Notes: generated from the letters alone by a model not told the origin. Positions 22,817 to 40,559 are shown, numbered from the stretch's first letter. The stretch: DNA of 64,000 bases from Sarcomyxa edulis (GCA_009761415.1 QUOL01000007.1:1178001-1242000); one strand, 5' to 3'. Translations and numbers: made by a program.

Positions 22817-25800
22817 ATGTCGTCGGCGAGAGACCTCCTGGTTTGTCATACTGTCATCTAGCACCAAATTAATGATTCACTTCATTCCTAGTGGGCAAGC
22901 GGACATGACGAGACAGTGGAAGTCAATCAGCGGGCTCTGATAGACAAAGTTCTCGCCCGTTACTCTGGAGAATTCACTGTCTTCCGAGAACTCCTTCAAA
23001 ACTCTGATGATGCCCAATCCAAGGCTGTCGAGATCAGGTTTGAGACGCAGCAGTACTTGGACCGTAAGACTGGGAAGGAAGAAATAGTCGGAGGAGGGAC
23101 GAAAGCACTACCGGACTTGAAAAGCGCACAGGTACGTACAACAGTTACAGCCTAGATTGTCGTGCAGATGAATCATCATATGCCTGTTCCAGGTCAACCA
23201 ATGGACGTTCAAGAACAATGGAATAGCCTTTAGAGATGAGGATTGGAGTCGCCTCAAGAAGATCGGTATGAGTTGTGCATTCTCAAGCTGGCTCTTGTAC
23301 TAAATTTTCCCAATAGCTGAAGGAAATCCGGACGAAGAGAAGATAGGTGCTTTTGGTGTAGGTCAGTACCAGAGCCATAATCCATGTATGTATTCTCTCA
23401 TGTCACTTTAGGTTTTTACAGTCTCTTTTCTGTTACGGAGGAACCGTTCGTAACATCAGGAGGTATTGGCTTCGTATATCAGTACGTGCGCAATCGGCTT
23501 ATATTCTGATGCAGGGCAATGGATGGGGTTTCACTGGAAAGACCAGAAAGATCAGGTATCTGTAGTTCAGTCCTCGGATCTACATCGTACAAGTTTCTGA
23601 CTACGAGCATATATTTTTCCAGCTTCTTGCTCGCCGTGGTAACCTCGACATTGAGGATGCCACATCAGATCCATGGACATCCTTTGAGATGACCCTTCGC
23701 GAGCCTGCGCCAATCCCAGTCCCCTTTGATTTTACAAGATTCCTAGCATCGTCACTCACTTTTATGGCGTATCTTTCGGAAGTCAGCGTTTACTTTGACG
23801 ATAAGCGCCTTTCAAAGCTCACTAAAGTCTCTGGAATGCCAAAAGAACTGGGAATCCCGAAAGGCTTTCGATGTGCCAGCCCACGTCGAACTATGACCGT
23901 GAGGAGTATACATTCTACTCGTATGTTGTTACTCTCAAGCCTTTAGAAGACTGATCCAAATTGCAACTAGCACTCCATATCAAGGCGGAGGTTATGAGAT
24001 GGGTCTACTCTTCGGGTACAGAAAAGCCACAATCTCGTCCAGTTGTAAAGCAGGTCAAGGCGTCGTCTCAAGGCGGTTTCTTCTCCTCTCTTTTTTCCAC
24101 CCTGGCTGGAAATACCAGTGTTCCGCCATCACCAATACCTTCTCCCGCCCCAATCGTGGAAGTGGATCCTATGGAGATCAATGAGACTAACGTCGTGCTT
24201 TCGATATTCTCAGCGGATGTCGACGTTCAATTAGACAAGAAGATGGCTGTGGAATTACATCGCTCAACAAAGAAGAATCCACCGAAAAGACTAAAATACG
24301 AATTAATTTATGTGAGTATATACTATTTGCTCTGATGTCTGAGACTTATCAATACAGAATAGACGGCCAAAGACGAGTATGATGCCAGCAAGAAAGAAGA
24401 CGAATTACAACCGTTCGCCACCGGAAGCGTGTTTCAAGGCTTACGCGCAGATCTTGAAGGGTACTCTCGACCACTATCACGCGTCTATCCTTGCTGACTA
24501 TATTTGTGATTCTCCACTTTAGAACTGGGTCAGCGCGAGTGTTTATCGTCTGTACATTCTCATTTCCATCAGTTGGTCTCTTCGCTGAGTTCTATTCTAC
24601 CTCCTAGGGCCATGCTACTGCCCAGACGACTGGATTAGGCGGTCATATGGCTGCGAGATTTATTCCAACTGTTGAGCGAGAGTCCATCGATTTAGTGTAA
24701 GTCGGCATCATGTGTCAAATTGTAATGTCGCTCACGCTCCTGAACAGAGACCGACATGTTGCTGGTGAGTTACTGTCGCGTCCTGTGGACTATTGCTGAC
24801 CTGTATCCGATCTCCAGTATGGAACCAAGAACTTCTCTATGTAGGTGGCTTCCTCGCTCGTTCAGCCTATGAAATGGAACTCGTCAATATCCGCACCGCT
24901 TGGGACGGCGCAACCTCGTCTGGGACTGGATCACTCTTACCCGGTATAGATCCTAAAATTCGGTCATGGCTGCAGGGCAGGGCTCTGCATGCCCTCAGGT
25001 TCTTCGAATTCCACCAGTCAACGCCGTCGGCCGAGGTTTCTAGACTCCTGGAAGCCGGCTTTTTTTCTTCTGCGACTGATTCCCTATTTCCAGTTATCTC
25101 TACGGCAGGAGTTCGCATTGCCTCGGAAGTTCGTCTTCCAGACGATACTTTTTCCACTTTCTTGAAGATGTTGCCTGTCTTATCCGAGGACGTGATAAAT
25201 GGCGCTCAGACTATGGTCAACTCCTTACGGACTCGTGGGATGGTAAAGGCCATTACCTTTGAAGACGTTTTGAATGAGCTGCGTTCCAGACCTCTTCCAG
25301 AGACAGAAATGATAGCTTGCTTGAAATGGTGGGTGACCGTGAACCGACCGGATCTTCTGCCCATACGGACGCAACTTTTGGAAGCAGCTGTCCTCACGAT
25401 CGGAGCACCTGGCCATGCGGATGAACAAATTATACCTCTGTCGTCTATCCGGACTTTCATTAACAGCAAAGGTGTTGGTGCCCAGATTATCCTGGAGGGG
25501 CCCTTGCCAAGCAGTCTTCTTCCGAACAAAATAAGCAACAGTTTCCCCCCCGAAGTTCTCAGCTCCTCCTTCCCGTGGACAGAATTTACCATCCTGGAGT
25601 GGGTACGATATATCTCTGATCCGGCGGTGGGAGGGACAAATCCTGTCTATGACATCAGTCTGTCAGCCGTGTGGGCAGAACGCATCCTCACATCCTTGCA
25701 ACGCGCTTGGCCTTCTATATCGAACCAAATGAAGGGGGAAATTGTTGCGGTCCTTAGAAATAAAGTGTGCGTTCCTACGTCGGCAGGATTGAGGACGCCT

Positions 25801-28800
25801 GAAGAGACATATTTTGCGAATGCGAACGTCTTTTCCGATCTTCCGATCGTGACGTTGCCTTCTGGGATGCAGGTCAAAGGAAATCTTGAGAAGTTCCTAC
25901 AGGCACTGGGGGTGCGTAAACACGTTGATCTACAGGTCGTGTTCAATCGGTATGTATCGTAGTTCTTGTAAATTTGGATTCAGAAATTGAACGATCTCCA
26001 GGATGATTAAAACGGGCGACTGGACCATAGCAGATCTAACGAAGTATCTAGTGGCTGTCCAATCGACATTGACCGCTGAAGAGTGGGCCCGCCTCAAGAT
26101 GACTGCCGCTTTCTCGAAGGAAGCTAACTCGAGTGACGTACCCCCTCCCACCGGACGACCAGCCGCCCGATTTCAAGCAAAAGATCTGTACGAACCATTG
26201 GATATCTTTCGACAGCTTAAGTTGCCTATCATTGATTGGGGGACCCAAACCAAGTGGCGAGGAACGTCTGAAGAAGGTCAGGCATGTTCAAGATGGGATG
26301 TCTGCCGATGCTAACTGCTATGTTCAGCCAAGTTTTTGTTTGAACTTGGCCTTCGTCGGTCCCCTCCTCTACAGACCATTATAGATCTTTGTGCAAGCCC
26401 TGATACGGCTGTACGCCCTGTTGCTTTGAAATACCTCGTTGATAATATCGGCACACGATACAAAGACTATGACCCGTCGGATTTCGCTGACATAGCGTTC
26501 CTTCCTGCCACACGAGGAACGACACATTGTATGGGTACACCCAAAGAGGCACGTGCTCCATACTTGAATCTACGACGTCTTATCTGAATATCTTCTAGGT
26601 GTTCTCAAAACCTGTATGGGCCTCACTTGGGTTTTTAGTTGTAGAGCCAAATATGCAACATGAGACGGTAACAAAGCTCAAGATAAAGCATAATCCCCCC
26701 ACATCCTCGTTGGTATCTTTACTCGAAAAGACGCATCCCAAAGATGAGGCTGAAGCACGACAGTGGTTTGGCATTCTTGCGGGGCGAATTTCTGGTACCT
26801 GCATTTAAAAATCAGTCTTTGGACGGTGTGTTGACCTCTCAAATAGATTTTTCCATCGAAGAGTTGAGACGACTAGCGCAAATCCCTATGGTTCCAGTCA
26901 CGACCACCCCGGAGAAGGGTGGCAAGCCGACTTCGACTCACTTGCCTCCAAGTCGGTGCTTCTTTGGCGGAGACGCTAAAGCCAATTTCCACTCCAAACT
27001 TTTTGTCTTTGTCGACTTCGGTACACCGGCCAACGGGTTCTTGTCGGCTTGTGGGACGAAGCAAGAGCCAACGGTGGACGAGATAGCTCAGATTTTGCTG
27101 GCCGACCCTCACAGGTTTTATGACTTGGCTGGTGGTCGTCAAACGTCAGGACTTAGACTTTCTCTTCTCGAACCTTGCTGATCTGTTTTTGTCTCACAGC
27201 TTCCTTAACGAGCTACGTAATATCGCTGTGAACAGTCGATTGATCTCGTCGGGTACGTTGAGCAAGATGAAGAAATCACCAATATTGCTCGGTTCTCGCC
27301 GTAAACCCCAAGGTGATGCGGAAAAGGGAGGGAAGTTTGTTGAGATCGACGACGAAGAATGGGAATTGCAATATGATCTACGCCGGCCGGACCAAATTGT
27401 GATCGCTGACGACACAAACGCTCATCAGTTCTTCGCAGATTCGTTATTCTCTGCACCGCAAGAAGATATTCTCGAAGGTATCTTCCATGCCACTCGATAC
27501 TGTTGTCTGTAACAACTTGCTAACCCTCAACTCTGGTAGGTTTCTACGCGGATCTTGGTTCTCGGCGTCTCAGCTCTCTGATCAAGGAAGAGTACAAGAC
27601 CTCGGCAGAAGTCAAGGACTCAAAGGTCTCAGCAGACACCCGTGCATTGCTATTGGAAAGGCTTCCACTGTTCTTACACGAGCATACCCATACCCGAACC
27701 AAAGTCTCATATAGCTGGATGACTACAGAAACCAATTTTGTCGTGAAGACGTTTGGTAAACTCCTAGTGACTAAATCTTTGACCTATGGAGATGTTCGAC
27801 TAGCCCGAAGTCATGACGCTTCCGCTGTTGCCAAGCGCTTTGGATACGGTCCTATCCAACTGTGGCTAGCTGGAAATGCTCCTGTGGACATGTACGAGTA
27901 AGTCGCCCTTTTTGTTGGTTTTTCGAGGTCTGCCATTGATGTATGTTGGACAGGGTGGCGACTTCTCTCTGTCGTCTCATCTTCGAGACTCCGAAGGCGA
28001 ATGACTCCCTCTTGCTGTACACAATCCTTTCCACGGATTTGACTTCACTCAAACGGAGAGGATACAATGGTGAGTAGATTTCCTCCACATCTGTATCAAG
28101 CCAGTCCTGATTCTTGGACAGTTGACCGAATTCTGCGGCAGCAGAAGGCAGACAGGCAAGCTGCACTTGCCGCTAGGGCGGAGGCTGAGAAGAACACAAC
28201 ACTTCTTTCCAAACCATTACCAGCTGTACACTCGGAGTCAGCGCCTGTGTTGCCTCCTCGACCCTCGATGTCTTCATCAAGATCTACCCAGCTCGCCGAA
28301 AATGAACTTGCCTCGGGTATGGATACTGATGGTGGTAGACCCAGACCCACATCCTTAGTGAAAAGCTCGTTCCAGAACATCAGGCAGAAGCTTGGAAATC
28401 TCCAGCCCAACAGACCGCAATCTATCCCAGGAAGTTTCCCCGATGGTGGCAATCGTCTCCCTCCTCCGCCAAATAATCAGCGGCTGGACAATCCGAATGT
28501 TACGCCTCAGAGCAACATTTGTGAGTATCTATACAATCTAATCTGCGTGTCGCTCATGATGTGCTTTCCAGCTTCAAATATCGACATGGCTATCAAGGCT
28601 TGTAGACCAGAGGATCGGAATTTATTACAGAACAGAGAGATGATGCAGCAAGTCAAAGAGTCGCTGAACGAAGGCTACTGTGATCTATCAGGTCGTACTG
28701 GTGATCTAAACCTTGTTGGTACGTGGATTGTCGTAGCTTTGCGGTCCATATCTTACCTTGATACTCGTCTACAGGCGAAATGGGAACTGTCAAAGTCTTT

Positions 28801-29360
28801 GTTGCCAAAGGTCAGCACCCAATGCCACACACCATCGAGGTTAACTAACTCCGTCATACCAGATGTTCCTCATCCTCATACCATTATGACGGTCAAGCAT
28901 GACGCCTTGGCTAGGTTCATCCACATTATGAACCCTTTGGCTACCATATACGAGCTTCCTCTAGCCAGCCTGCACGTATTCTATGACCTGCAGGGGGATG
29001 TCATCGCTTTCAACAGGAATGCGAGTATCTTCCTCAATCTCAGGTATTTCGAGGCATGGCGTACGTCAAATTGATCTCTCTGGTTGCACTTCCGTACTGA
29101 CTTGGGTTTGTTTCTCGAACCAGATGACGACCACGTTCGCAGTGGCAGACTCAACGAAGCATACATCTCCTGGTATGACGTTCAATTTTGTGATCGTAAC
29201 TCATTTTCACTGACGGTGCTTTCTGCCCAGGTACTTTACGTTGGCACACGAGATTGCGCACAATTTGGTCCAACCGCATAACTCGGAGCACGAGTTCTAT
29301 TTCTCTGCTATATGCGAACGACACATCATGAAACTCGGACAAGTCCTATCTTCCTCGTAG
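22817..29360 (+). CDS. Large Hsp90-like (GHKL/sacsin-type) ATPase, DUF3684-like, with C-terminal HEIAH motif
   Basis: The ATG at 22817 gives MSSARDLL, and a 50-nt intron leads into WASGHDETVEVNQRALIDKV. The next segment, EFTVFRELLQNSDDAQSKAV, holds the Glu-Asn N-box of GHKL ATPases, and IGAFGVGFYSLFSVTEE (near 23345-23430) holds the glycine lid. This pairing is typical of sacsin N-terminal repeats and the uncharacterised fungal DUF3684 family. A long middle region follows, then a Pro/Ser-rich linker near 28200-28500. The C-terminal part ends with FTLAHEIAHNLVQPHNSEHE (HEIAH codons 29247-29261), which fits a gluzincin-type zinc site. About eighteen short introns leave roughly 1,800 residues, all frames intact. 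No biochemical role is established; a chaperone-like or proteolytic quality-control role is inference. Some exon edges are uncertain. Confidence 0.88.
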
Positions 29361-29823
29361 ACCAATCTTTATACAGGCGTGTCGCAGTAAACGCCAGTCT
29401 TCGACTGCCATGATCCATACCCTACTTAGTTGCATCACCTCTCAAGTTCTATAACTAATGACCCGATTCTTTTGTTGATATGATATCACACATATACCGT
29501 ATAATGAATACATAGCTTCGTGCTTCTTCCGATGTTTTTCACTTTGAAGTGAAATAGCCCAAAGTGAAATACTTACTTAGGGTCTGGGCTAATTTGCAGG
29601 GCTAATTTGCAGGCTAATTCGCTTTGACGTGGAATTCAAGGGTACGGGCATGTTCGACTTGGCCAAGGTCGCTATTTTGACAGTTCGCCAGGTCATACTT
29701 GGCTAGAAAGGTGCCGCCGGTGCTGGAAAACCATGGGCGCTTATGCATGTGACATAACCGATCGAATTGCCTCCTCGCCGCAACATCACCTTCACTTCGT
29801 CTCTAGTACGCACAACATCAGCC
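29361..29823. other. Intergenic with short repeats
   Basis: This 463-bp gap lies between two genes on the same strand. It holds a small palindrome, TTTCACTTTGAAGTGAAA, at 29537-29554, a second AGTGAAATA copy just after it, and a tandem duplication at 29586-29611. No coding sequence is seen apart from an in-frame extension (29767 onward) of the next gene. Confidence 0.5.
29586..29611. repeat. Two tandem copies of a 13-bp unit (GGGCTAATTTGCA), plus a decayed third
   Basis: The unit is repeated exactly at 29586-29598 and 29599-29611; a partial copy (GGCTAATTCG) follows. It lies about 210 bp upstream of the membrane-protein start. Confidence 0.8.
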
Positions 29824-30678
29824 ATGGTTCAGACCAGTGATTTCGAAATGGAAGACCTCTCTAGTCGTTCAAAGTCCGAATCCATTGCTAAGAATGTTGG
29901 AACCGACGAACCAGTCGAAAATGCCACAATTGCACTGTGGACTTGGACCGCTTCAGCGATGTTTGTACACAATTCTCATTATCATACAGCTCATGACTTC
30001 TTACAATCACTCCTATATCTGTCAATAGGCTAGTATCTCTGGCTTCATGTCTAATTTTGTTCCCTCGACTTTTGTTATTCATCTCCGAAACATCAAGCGA
30101 GGCAGAGGGTCGACGAACAGCACTCACTCCCCTAGAATCATTCCTTGCTTTGCATTTTGGAATATGGCTTACAACAATAGCACTTTCTCTCATTCTCAAC
30201 GTAAGTCCATGTTTACTTGCTTTCATACTTCAGTCATCCTCTTGTTTCCCTCGACTCGACTGCTTTACATGTAACTCTTCATCGTACTCAGATCCCGTCG
30301 TCTTCGCCACCCGTTGTTCTACAGCAGAATGCTAATCCGTCTCATCCATTGTTGATCCCGGTCACCCTCGCTGGCAATCTGTCCGCGTTTCTTGCTTGGA
30401 ATACTACAAAAGTTGGTCCATTGGCATCGACTGTCTTTGTTGGGTCTGCTACAATCGGCATCTGGGGCCTTTGGGCGGTTTGTCAACGCAAATTCACTCG
30501 CAAGCCATCATCTCATTGATATCTTGAGTGTGTCTAGATCGTCTTCGGAGGTTCGTCCCTTGTCTCCAAGAAGACCGGAGCCGACAAACATACTTCGTCG
30601 TTCCTCTTTGACAACAGATCCGCTGCCTCTGTACAAAAGAAGGCTTGGAAAAAGGAGCAAAAAGCAGCCCGTAAATAG
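29824..30678 (+). CDS. Small multi-pass membrane protein, function unknown
   Basis: Four exons (29824-29960, 30029-30200, 30292-30477, 30538-30678) splice into a clean 211-residue frame. The N-terminus is soluble and acidic ([20 protein letters not shown]). Likely membrane helices are [36 protein letters not shown] and two helices within [20 protein letters not shown] and [16 protein letters not shown]. The C-terminus is basic ([13 protein letters not shown]), ending at the TAG 30676-30678. The KKEQKAARK tail resembles ER-resident proteins but is not a strict KKXX signal. I do not recognise the family; three or four helices in a protein this small suggest an ER or mitochondrial membrane protein. 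It is convergent with SRP54. Confidence 0.75.
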
Positions 30679-30849
30679 GACCTCTTACTATCTACTAAGT
30701 CTCAAGCAAACAATATATGTACCCGGGTCTTCTCTACTTGTACATGCACCTATGAGGGCTCAAAATCCATACACTGTCTCGGCACATCGAACGAAAAATG
30801 AGAAAGCATTACAATGTATTTAAATAGGCTATACATCGTTCGTAGTAAA

Positions 30850-33082
<2,233 letters not shown>

Positions 33083-33184
33083 GGCAGAGTGGGTGGCAGG
33101 AAACTACCAGCAGTGGCTGTGTAAAATGACATCCTCTCCTTCTACTTCATCCACTATACCCCGTTTTACTCTCATAATTGATCA

Positions 33185-35555
33185 TGGCTCATAGCGACTC
33201 AGAAGATGAAGGGATGGACGATCTTGAATTCGACGGCGAAGATGATGGGGACATGGACGACGAAAACGACCCCGCCGAAGACGCGACAGAGGACGGGGAC
33301 GGAGACGACGTGCGTTAATGGACACAACTCAGTCGGGTATCTTCTTATAGTGTTGTCTCATAAGGACTCGCAATCGGACGAGTCCGATTCCTCTGAATCT
33401 GACGAAGATGAAGATTCTGATCCGTCAGGAGAGATGGCAGTAGATTTCGACCTCGAACAGCAACCCTTGGAGCAAGTTGCGAGCGGTTCTAATCCTCCGT
33501 CAAGGCAAAGCAGAGGTGAGCCCATGTCCTAGATATAAGATTAGTCTGAAATGACCTCCCAAAAGCACCATCCCCTGTTCCATCTACGCGTTCTCGGTCT
33601 CTTTCCCCTGCCCAACTTCGACAGAAAAGTCTGGCGCTACCCGTTGGTCCAGGGTTCAAGACACCTCGATCCTATACTGTCGAAGCTATCTGTGCCCTTC
33701 CCCATCCAGTATCTACTCATGCTCTTGCCTCCTCTGCATGTATGACCCATCTACTGACCGGCTCTGATGATGGTTATATCCGTGACTATGACATATTCTC
33801 TGCTCTGAACGGTAAAAATTTCCTTACTGCACCGCAAAGGCATCACTCCGGGGTCGTCGAAGGTATTATGAAATCGGGACAACTACGATTCTGGTGGGAG
33901 AACCCCGAATTCAGACCTAATGGCGCGTTGGCAGGCGAGGAAGAGGCGCCTCTGTCTCCTGTATACAGCCTTGCAATGCATTCAGACGCTCTGTGGGGCC
34001 TAGCTGGTACTGATGTACGCTCGAACCGACCCTCGGACTCCCACTGGTATGCTGACGGCCGAGATACCTCTATAGGCAGGGCATATCAATCTCTTCACGA
34101 TCCGTCATGAACCTGGTAGACTCTGCCATGTTTTGAATGGACATCGAGGCCCTGTATCTGCACTTTCTATGGACCACGACCAAAAAGGATTTTTCAGCGC
34201 TGGATGGGACGGCGAAGCTCTGGTACGTATGATGATATCCATCGGAAACACCTCTTATTAATCTCTCATGAGATATTAGCAATGGGACTTGAATACTGGC
34301 CAGATTGTTCGGAATTTCACTGCTCATGGCGCTCAACTAGCCGCAATCGCGGTCAAACCACTCCACTCGATATATTATGATACCCAACCTATCGGCTCTA
34401 CCCAGGTAGATACTGATAGGCACCAGCTATCGACGCGAAATACTTTTCAATCGACGCCCAGTGAAAGTGAAACTCTTGTTAGCAGTAATTCCTTCCCCAA
34501 CTCTACGAATGTAGCTTCTTCGTCAACAATGCCTGCGGCTCCTCCAGTCTCTGGAACACAACCAGAGCAGACTCAGGAAATGGACGCCAAATCGGACGCC
34601 TCATTCGATCCTTTGTTCGACGATGAACCCGATGCCGATGGAGAACCTGACAGTGGTAATAATTCTGTGGCACATAGTCAGCCCCCCGAATCGTCCAACT
34701 ATGGTGGAGGTCCCGATCTTGTTCCATCCCAGGCACCAAACCAACAACCTGCTCCTCGATCAACATTAGGTCTAATTGCTCCTCCTAAAAACGCTCCTCC
34801 ATTATTAGACTCTGATAAATATGCTACTTTCTCTTCTGACTTATTAATGACTGCATCAATCGATGGGCAGGTCATCATATGGGATAAGAGAGTGAATACT
34901 CCCGGCACTGGAGTTGGGCGACTGTGGATGAGCGAGAAGACTCCTCCTTGGTGTCTATCTGTATGTGTCTTTTTTGGTGACCGCAATTTATCAATTTATC
35001 TTCTTTGTTCTCAGGCATGTTGGTCTGCTGATGGTGCGCAGATGTACGCCGGTAGACGAAACGGTACTGTCGATGTTTGGGACGTCCGCCAACTTGGGCG
35101 CTCTGGTCCTAGCGGTACTCCGAAGCTCTTGAAAACGCTGCGTAATCCTGTCTCTTCGGGCGTTGTATCATGCGTCGTCGCATTTCCTGATGGTCGACAT
35201 ATCGCATGGTAAGTTGCTATTTCGTGCGCGCAATACGACTAATTAGTATATATTTGCAGTGCTTCGAATGATAATCTACGGCTGTGGAACGTGGCCGATG
35301 CTGGAGAACCTGATGCTTCAGGAAAGATGAAAAGTGGTGTCCAGTTCAAAATCATCCCAGGACACCACGGAGGGTATATCTCGCAGATGCGTGAGTCCCA
35401 AGCAGCTATATTGTCGTCAGCGTGAGACTCTGACACGACCACCAACAGTTGTGGATCCTGGTGCAAGGTTCCTTGTAAGTGCCAGCAGCAATCGTGGATG
35501 GCACGGGGATTCCACTCGGACGGTCTTCGTGCATGACATAAAGCATGTTCACTAG
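33185..35555 (+). CDS. SPT8: SAGA complex subunit SPT8 (WD40)
   Basis: Spt8 is the WD-repeat subunit of SAGA that contacts TBP. The start at 33185 gives an acidic N-terminus (MAHSDSEDEGMDDLEFDGED) with Ser/Asp/Glu runs. WD repeats follow, including LLTGSDDGYIRDYDIFSALN, ALSMDHDQKGFFSAGWDG, DLLMTASIDGQVIIWDKR and MYAGRRNGTVDVWDVRQLG. The end is the family signature FKIIPGHHGGYISQM followed by FLVSASSNRGWHGDSTRTVF. A long Ser/Pro/Asp-rich insertion (near 34440-34720) sits between repeats. About seven introns are present. The stop is at 35553-35555. Confidence 0.94.
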
Positions 35556-36097
35556 TGCTATGATTGCTCCCAAAACGACTCCTGTGTCAGCTATTTATTT
35601 CTCCGTTAGTGTGTAACCTCAAGCAGCGCTTATAGCTTGTGACCGGCGAAGAGCGGTGTTCGAAAATCTTCATAGAACGACTTCGCCGACCTCACTCCCT
35701 ACACGTCCCATTCTACGAGTATAGGCAAATGTTATCTTTCACTGTCAGCCCGTGCATTCGAGGAAGGAAACGCATAACCATCGAGGAGGTACTTATGCAT
35801 AAGATGGTGCCAATACAGGCCAATACCCGTCACAGTCCACGTGTATTGAAGCACGAAAAGTAACACCTTATCTTCAAGAATCAAGTTCATTCCGCCGGAA
35901 GAAGATATCCAATCGGGGCACCGAGCTGCATGGAAATAACGAGTCGATAACGGATCTAATTATTTTATCCATTGATTGTCACAGCTCAGGTTAGCGCTGT
36001 GCAAAAATCGAAGCACGACCGGGAGAACGGCAGACAAGTTATTACAGCTATCCACACAACCAACCGGCGCTATGCCAGCATTTCATTCTTCACCTGG
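35556..36097. other. Intergenic SPT8 - methyltransferase
   Basis: This 542-bp gap separates two genes on the same strand. The only ORFs are short and start at non-ATG codons. The in-frame stretch from about 35972 reaches the methyltransferase ATG but has no ATG of its own. No repeat or recognisable motif was seen. Confidence 0.45.
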
Positions 36098-37392
36098 ATG
36101 ATCCCTTCCCCAGTCTACGAGATATCCTATGTAGGAGAGGATGACGCAGAATACTTTCATGCTGTCGATGGAAGACTGCTCAACACAATGAACCCCCGCT
36201 ATCTACTCCCGAGCGATCAGGATGAGGTTAGGGTGCGTACTCAGGTTGTTTATTCTCTCAGCGAGTTGATTGTCGGTAACGCCAACAGCGATCCGAACTC
36301 CATCACCGAATGCTTCAATTTGTTTTCGGAGGCAAGAACTATGTAGGACCCGTACAAGATGTACTGCAATTGGGTCAAGAACGGAGAGTTCTCGATCTCG
36401 GTACTGGAGTTGGATTTTGGTGGGTTATCTTGCGAATTTCCCCAAGGTCGTAGAGATCTTGTCTAAAACATATGCACAGGGCCGTCGATATTGCAGATGA
36501 ATTTCCGAGAGCAGAAGTAACTGGTGTTGACCTCGCTCCGATACAACCAAGGTCAATAATCATTGTTATGCTCGACAGAACACGTTCTTACCACGCGCCC
36601 ACAAAAATAGATCTGTACCCCCAAACTGCACGCAAGTTGCTTCAGGATGCCTGTCATGGCTACGTTTAGCTTCATGACTGATCGTCTGTTCAATTTATAG
36701 GTTTGAGCTGTGCGACCTGGATCAATGGCATCTACCGTATCCCGACAACCACTTCGATCTAATCCACGCGAGGTCGATGCATACAGGAGTGAGCAATCTG
36801 ACTCCAAAGTCCAGAATCCTTTCATAATCGCTTTCTTCAGATTCACAACTACCCCAGATTCTTACATGAAATCGCTCGCTTACTTCGTCCTGGTGGTTTG
36901 GTCATTATCGTAGAAGGCGATATAGCGCCCACTCTGGACGGACCGTCTGCCGCTCACTTCGCAGATGACTGTGGCTTACACAACTGGTTCATGTTCTGGG
37001 ACACATACAGAGCCTGTCTGAAGAAACAAGGCATAGATGTCACCGTACCGCGGCGGCTGACAGAACTTCTCGCCACCACAGGACGATTCAAGACTATTAC
37101 AACTCACGAGAGTAACATACCCATAGGATTTTGGCCGAAAGGTTCTCTTCTCTCTTTGAGGGAACAGACAGCAAGCTTACCTTATCGAATAGATCCATTA
37201 TTGCTCACGGTTGGACAATTAGCATGGCTGCAGTGCGATTATCTACTGCCTGCTCTGAGGCCGCTATTCCTATCTTCAGGAATTCCCGAATCAAAAGTCA
37301 AAGCCCTTATCGAGGATGCTCAACAAGACCTCTACTACCCTCCAGTACAACTCTCCGGTCGTCTGCGTATCGTACATGCCATCAAGAGGTAA
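36098..37392 (+). CDS. Class I SAM-dependent methyltransferase (basidiomycete, LaeA/UMTA-like)
   Basis: The start at 36098 gives MIPSPVYEISYVGEDDAEYF. SAM motif I is RRVLDLGTGVGFW, followed by EVTGVDLAPIQPR (acidic motif II), FELCDLDQWHLPYPDNHFDL and LRPGGLVIIVEGD. This layout is common in a large family of Agaricomycete methyltransferases distantly related to LaeA-type regulators and UMTA-domain enzymes. The protein is about 350 residues and the substrate is unknown. Four introns are inferred. The intron at 36632-36700 starts with GC (AC|GCAAGT), the only donor that joins VPPNC to TFELCD in frame; the upstream intron ends at an AAAAATAG acceptor. It lies tail to tail with PAB1. No other secondary-metabolism gene is adjacent. 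Confidence 0.85.
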
Positions 37393-37707
37393 CGGCACAA
37401 TCATACCTAGTACTCACCCTACAGACCAGTACCCGGAGTAATAGACTTAGCAGAGCACGCATATTGAAAGCAGTTGTATCACCCCTGTTCCTCTTTTAAG
37501 TACACAAGGAACGACCGACACCAAAACCCTACGAAGAAATCATGAAGCAAGCGACGAGTAGGTAGCAAGGACCGTCAATAAGACGATGAAAGGGCAAGAC
37601 AATCAACGAAACACTGGTGACTATGATAGTTAATGAATGGACGGATCGAAAAATTCGATCCAGAATGGGGAAAGTTTCCGCACAACGCTCGAGAACAGCG
37701 CACCCGT
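37393..37707. other. Convergent 3' regions of methyltransferase and PAB1
   Basis: This 315-bp gap separates two stop codons. It should contain both 3'UTRs. No ORF or structured element was recognised. Confidence 0.5.
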
Positions 37708-40140
<2,433 letters not shown>

Positions 40141-40287
40141 TGTGTTGGGGTTTTTTATTGTTTAGGGGGGGTCGTTACTGCTTGGATGACTTTTATGGGA
40201 CTGTAGGAACAGATGGATGATGTTTTTAGTGACATTTTGGACGCGTACTGAAAAAAAGATGGCGCACGCAGGAGGAGGAACCGCTTT

Positions 40288-40307
40288 AATATAAAAAGTT
40301 TTTTATA
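40288..40307 (-). promoter_or_regulatory. TATA-like block upstream of PAB1
   Basis: On the minus strand the block reads TATAAAAA (40300-40307), about 160 bp before the PAB1 start codon. A mirror TATAAAAAG is present on the plus strand at 40290-40298. Position and sequence fit a core promoter; no transcript evidence. Confidence 0.3.
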
Positions 40308-40559
40308 TGTTTTTTCAACGGTTTTTATAGGCTGAAATAAGGCAAGTAGAAGTCAGAATGAAGAGCAAGATGAAGAGGACAGGATCGAGTCGTACCTTAG
40401 ATGGTGGTTGCAGGAAAACAAGTTCCAACTTTTCTCAAAGTCAATGCAATGCAATTCAAACTCCGACGGCACTGTCCTGGCGCTCAGACTCGGGCTGTTC
40501 AGGTGGCGTGTTCAATTCAACTTGCAAATACAATGGAGACATCATGCATTATTATGTGG

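Noticed and set aside
35639..35863. 74-codon ORF downstream of SPT8
   Set aside because: It starts at a non-ATG codon, has no family match and probably lies in the SPT8 3' region.
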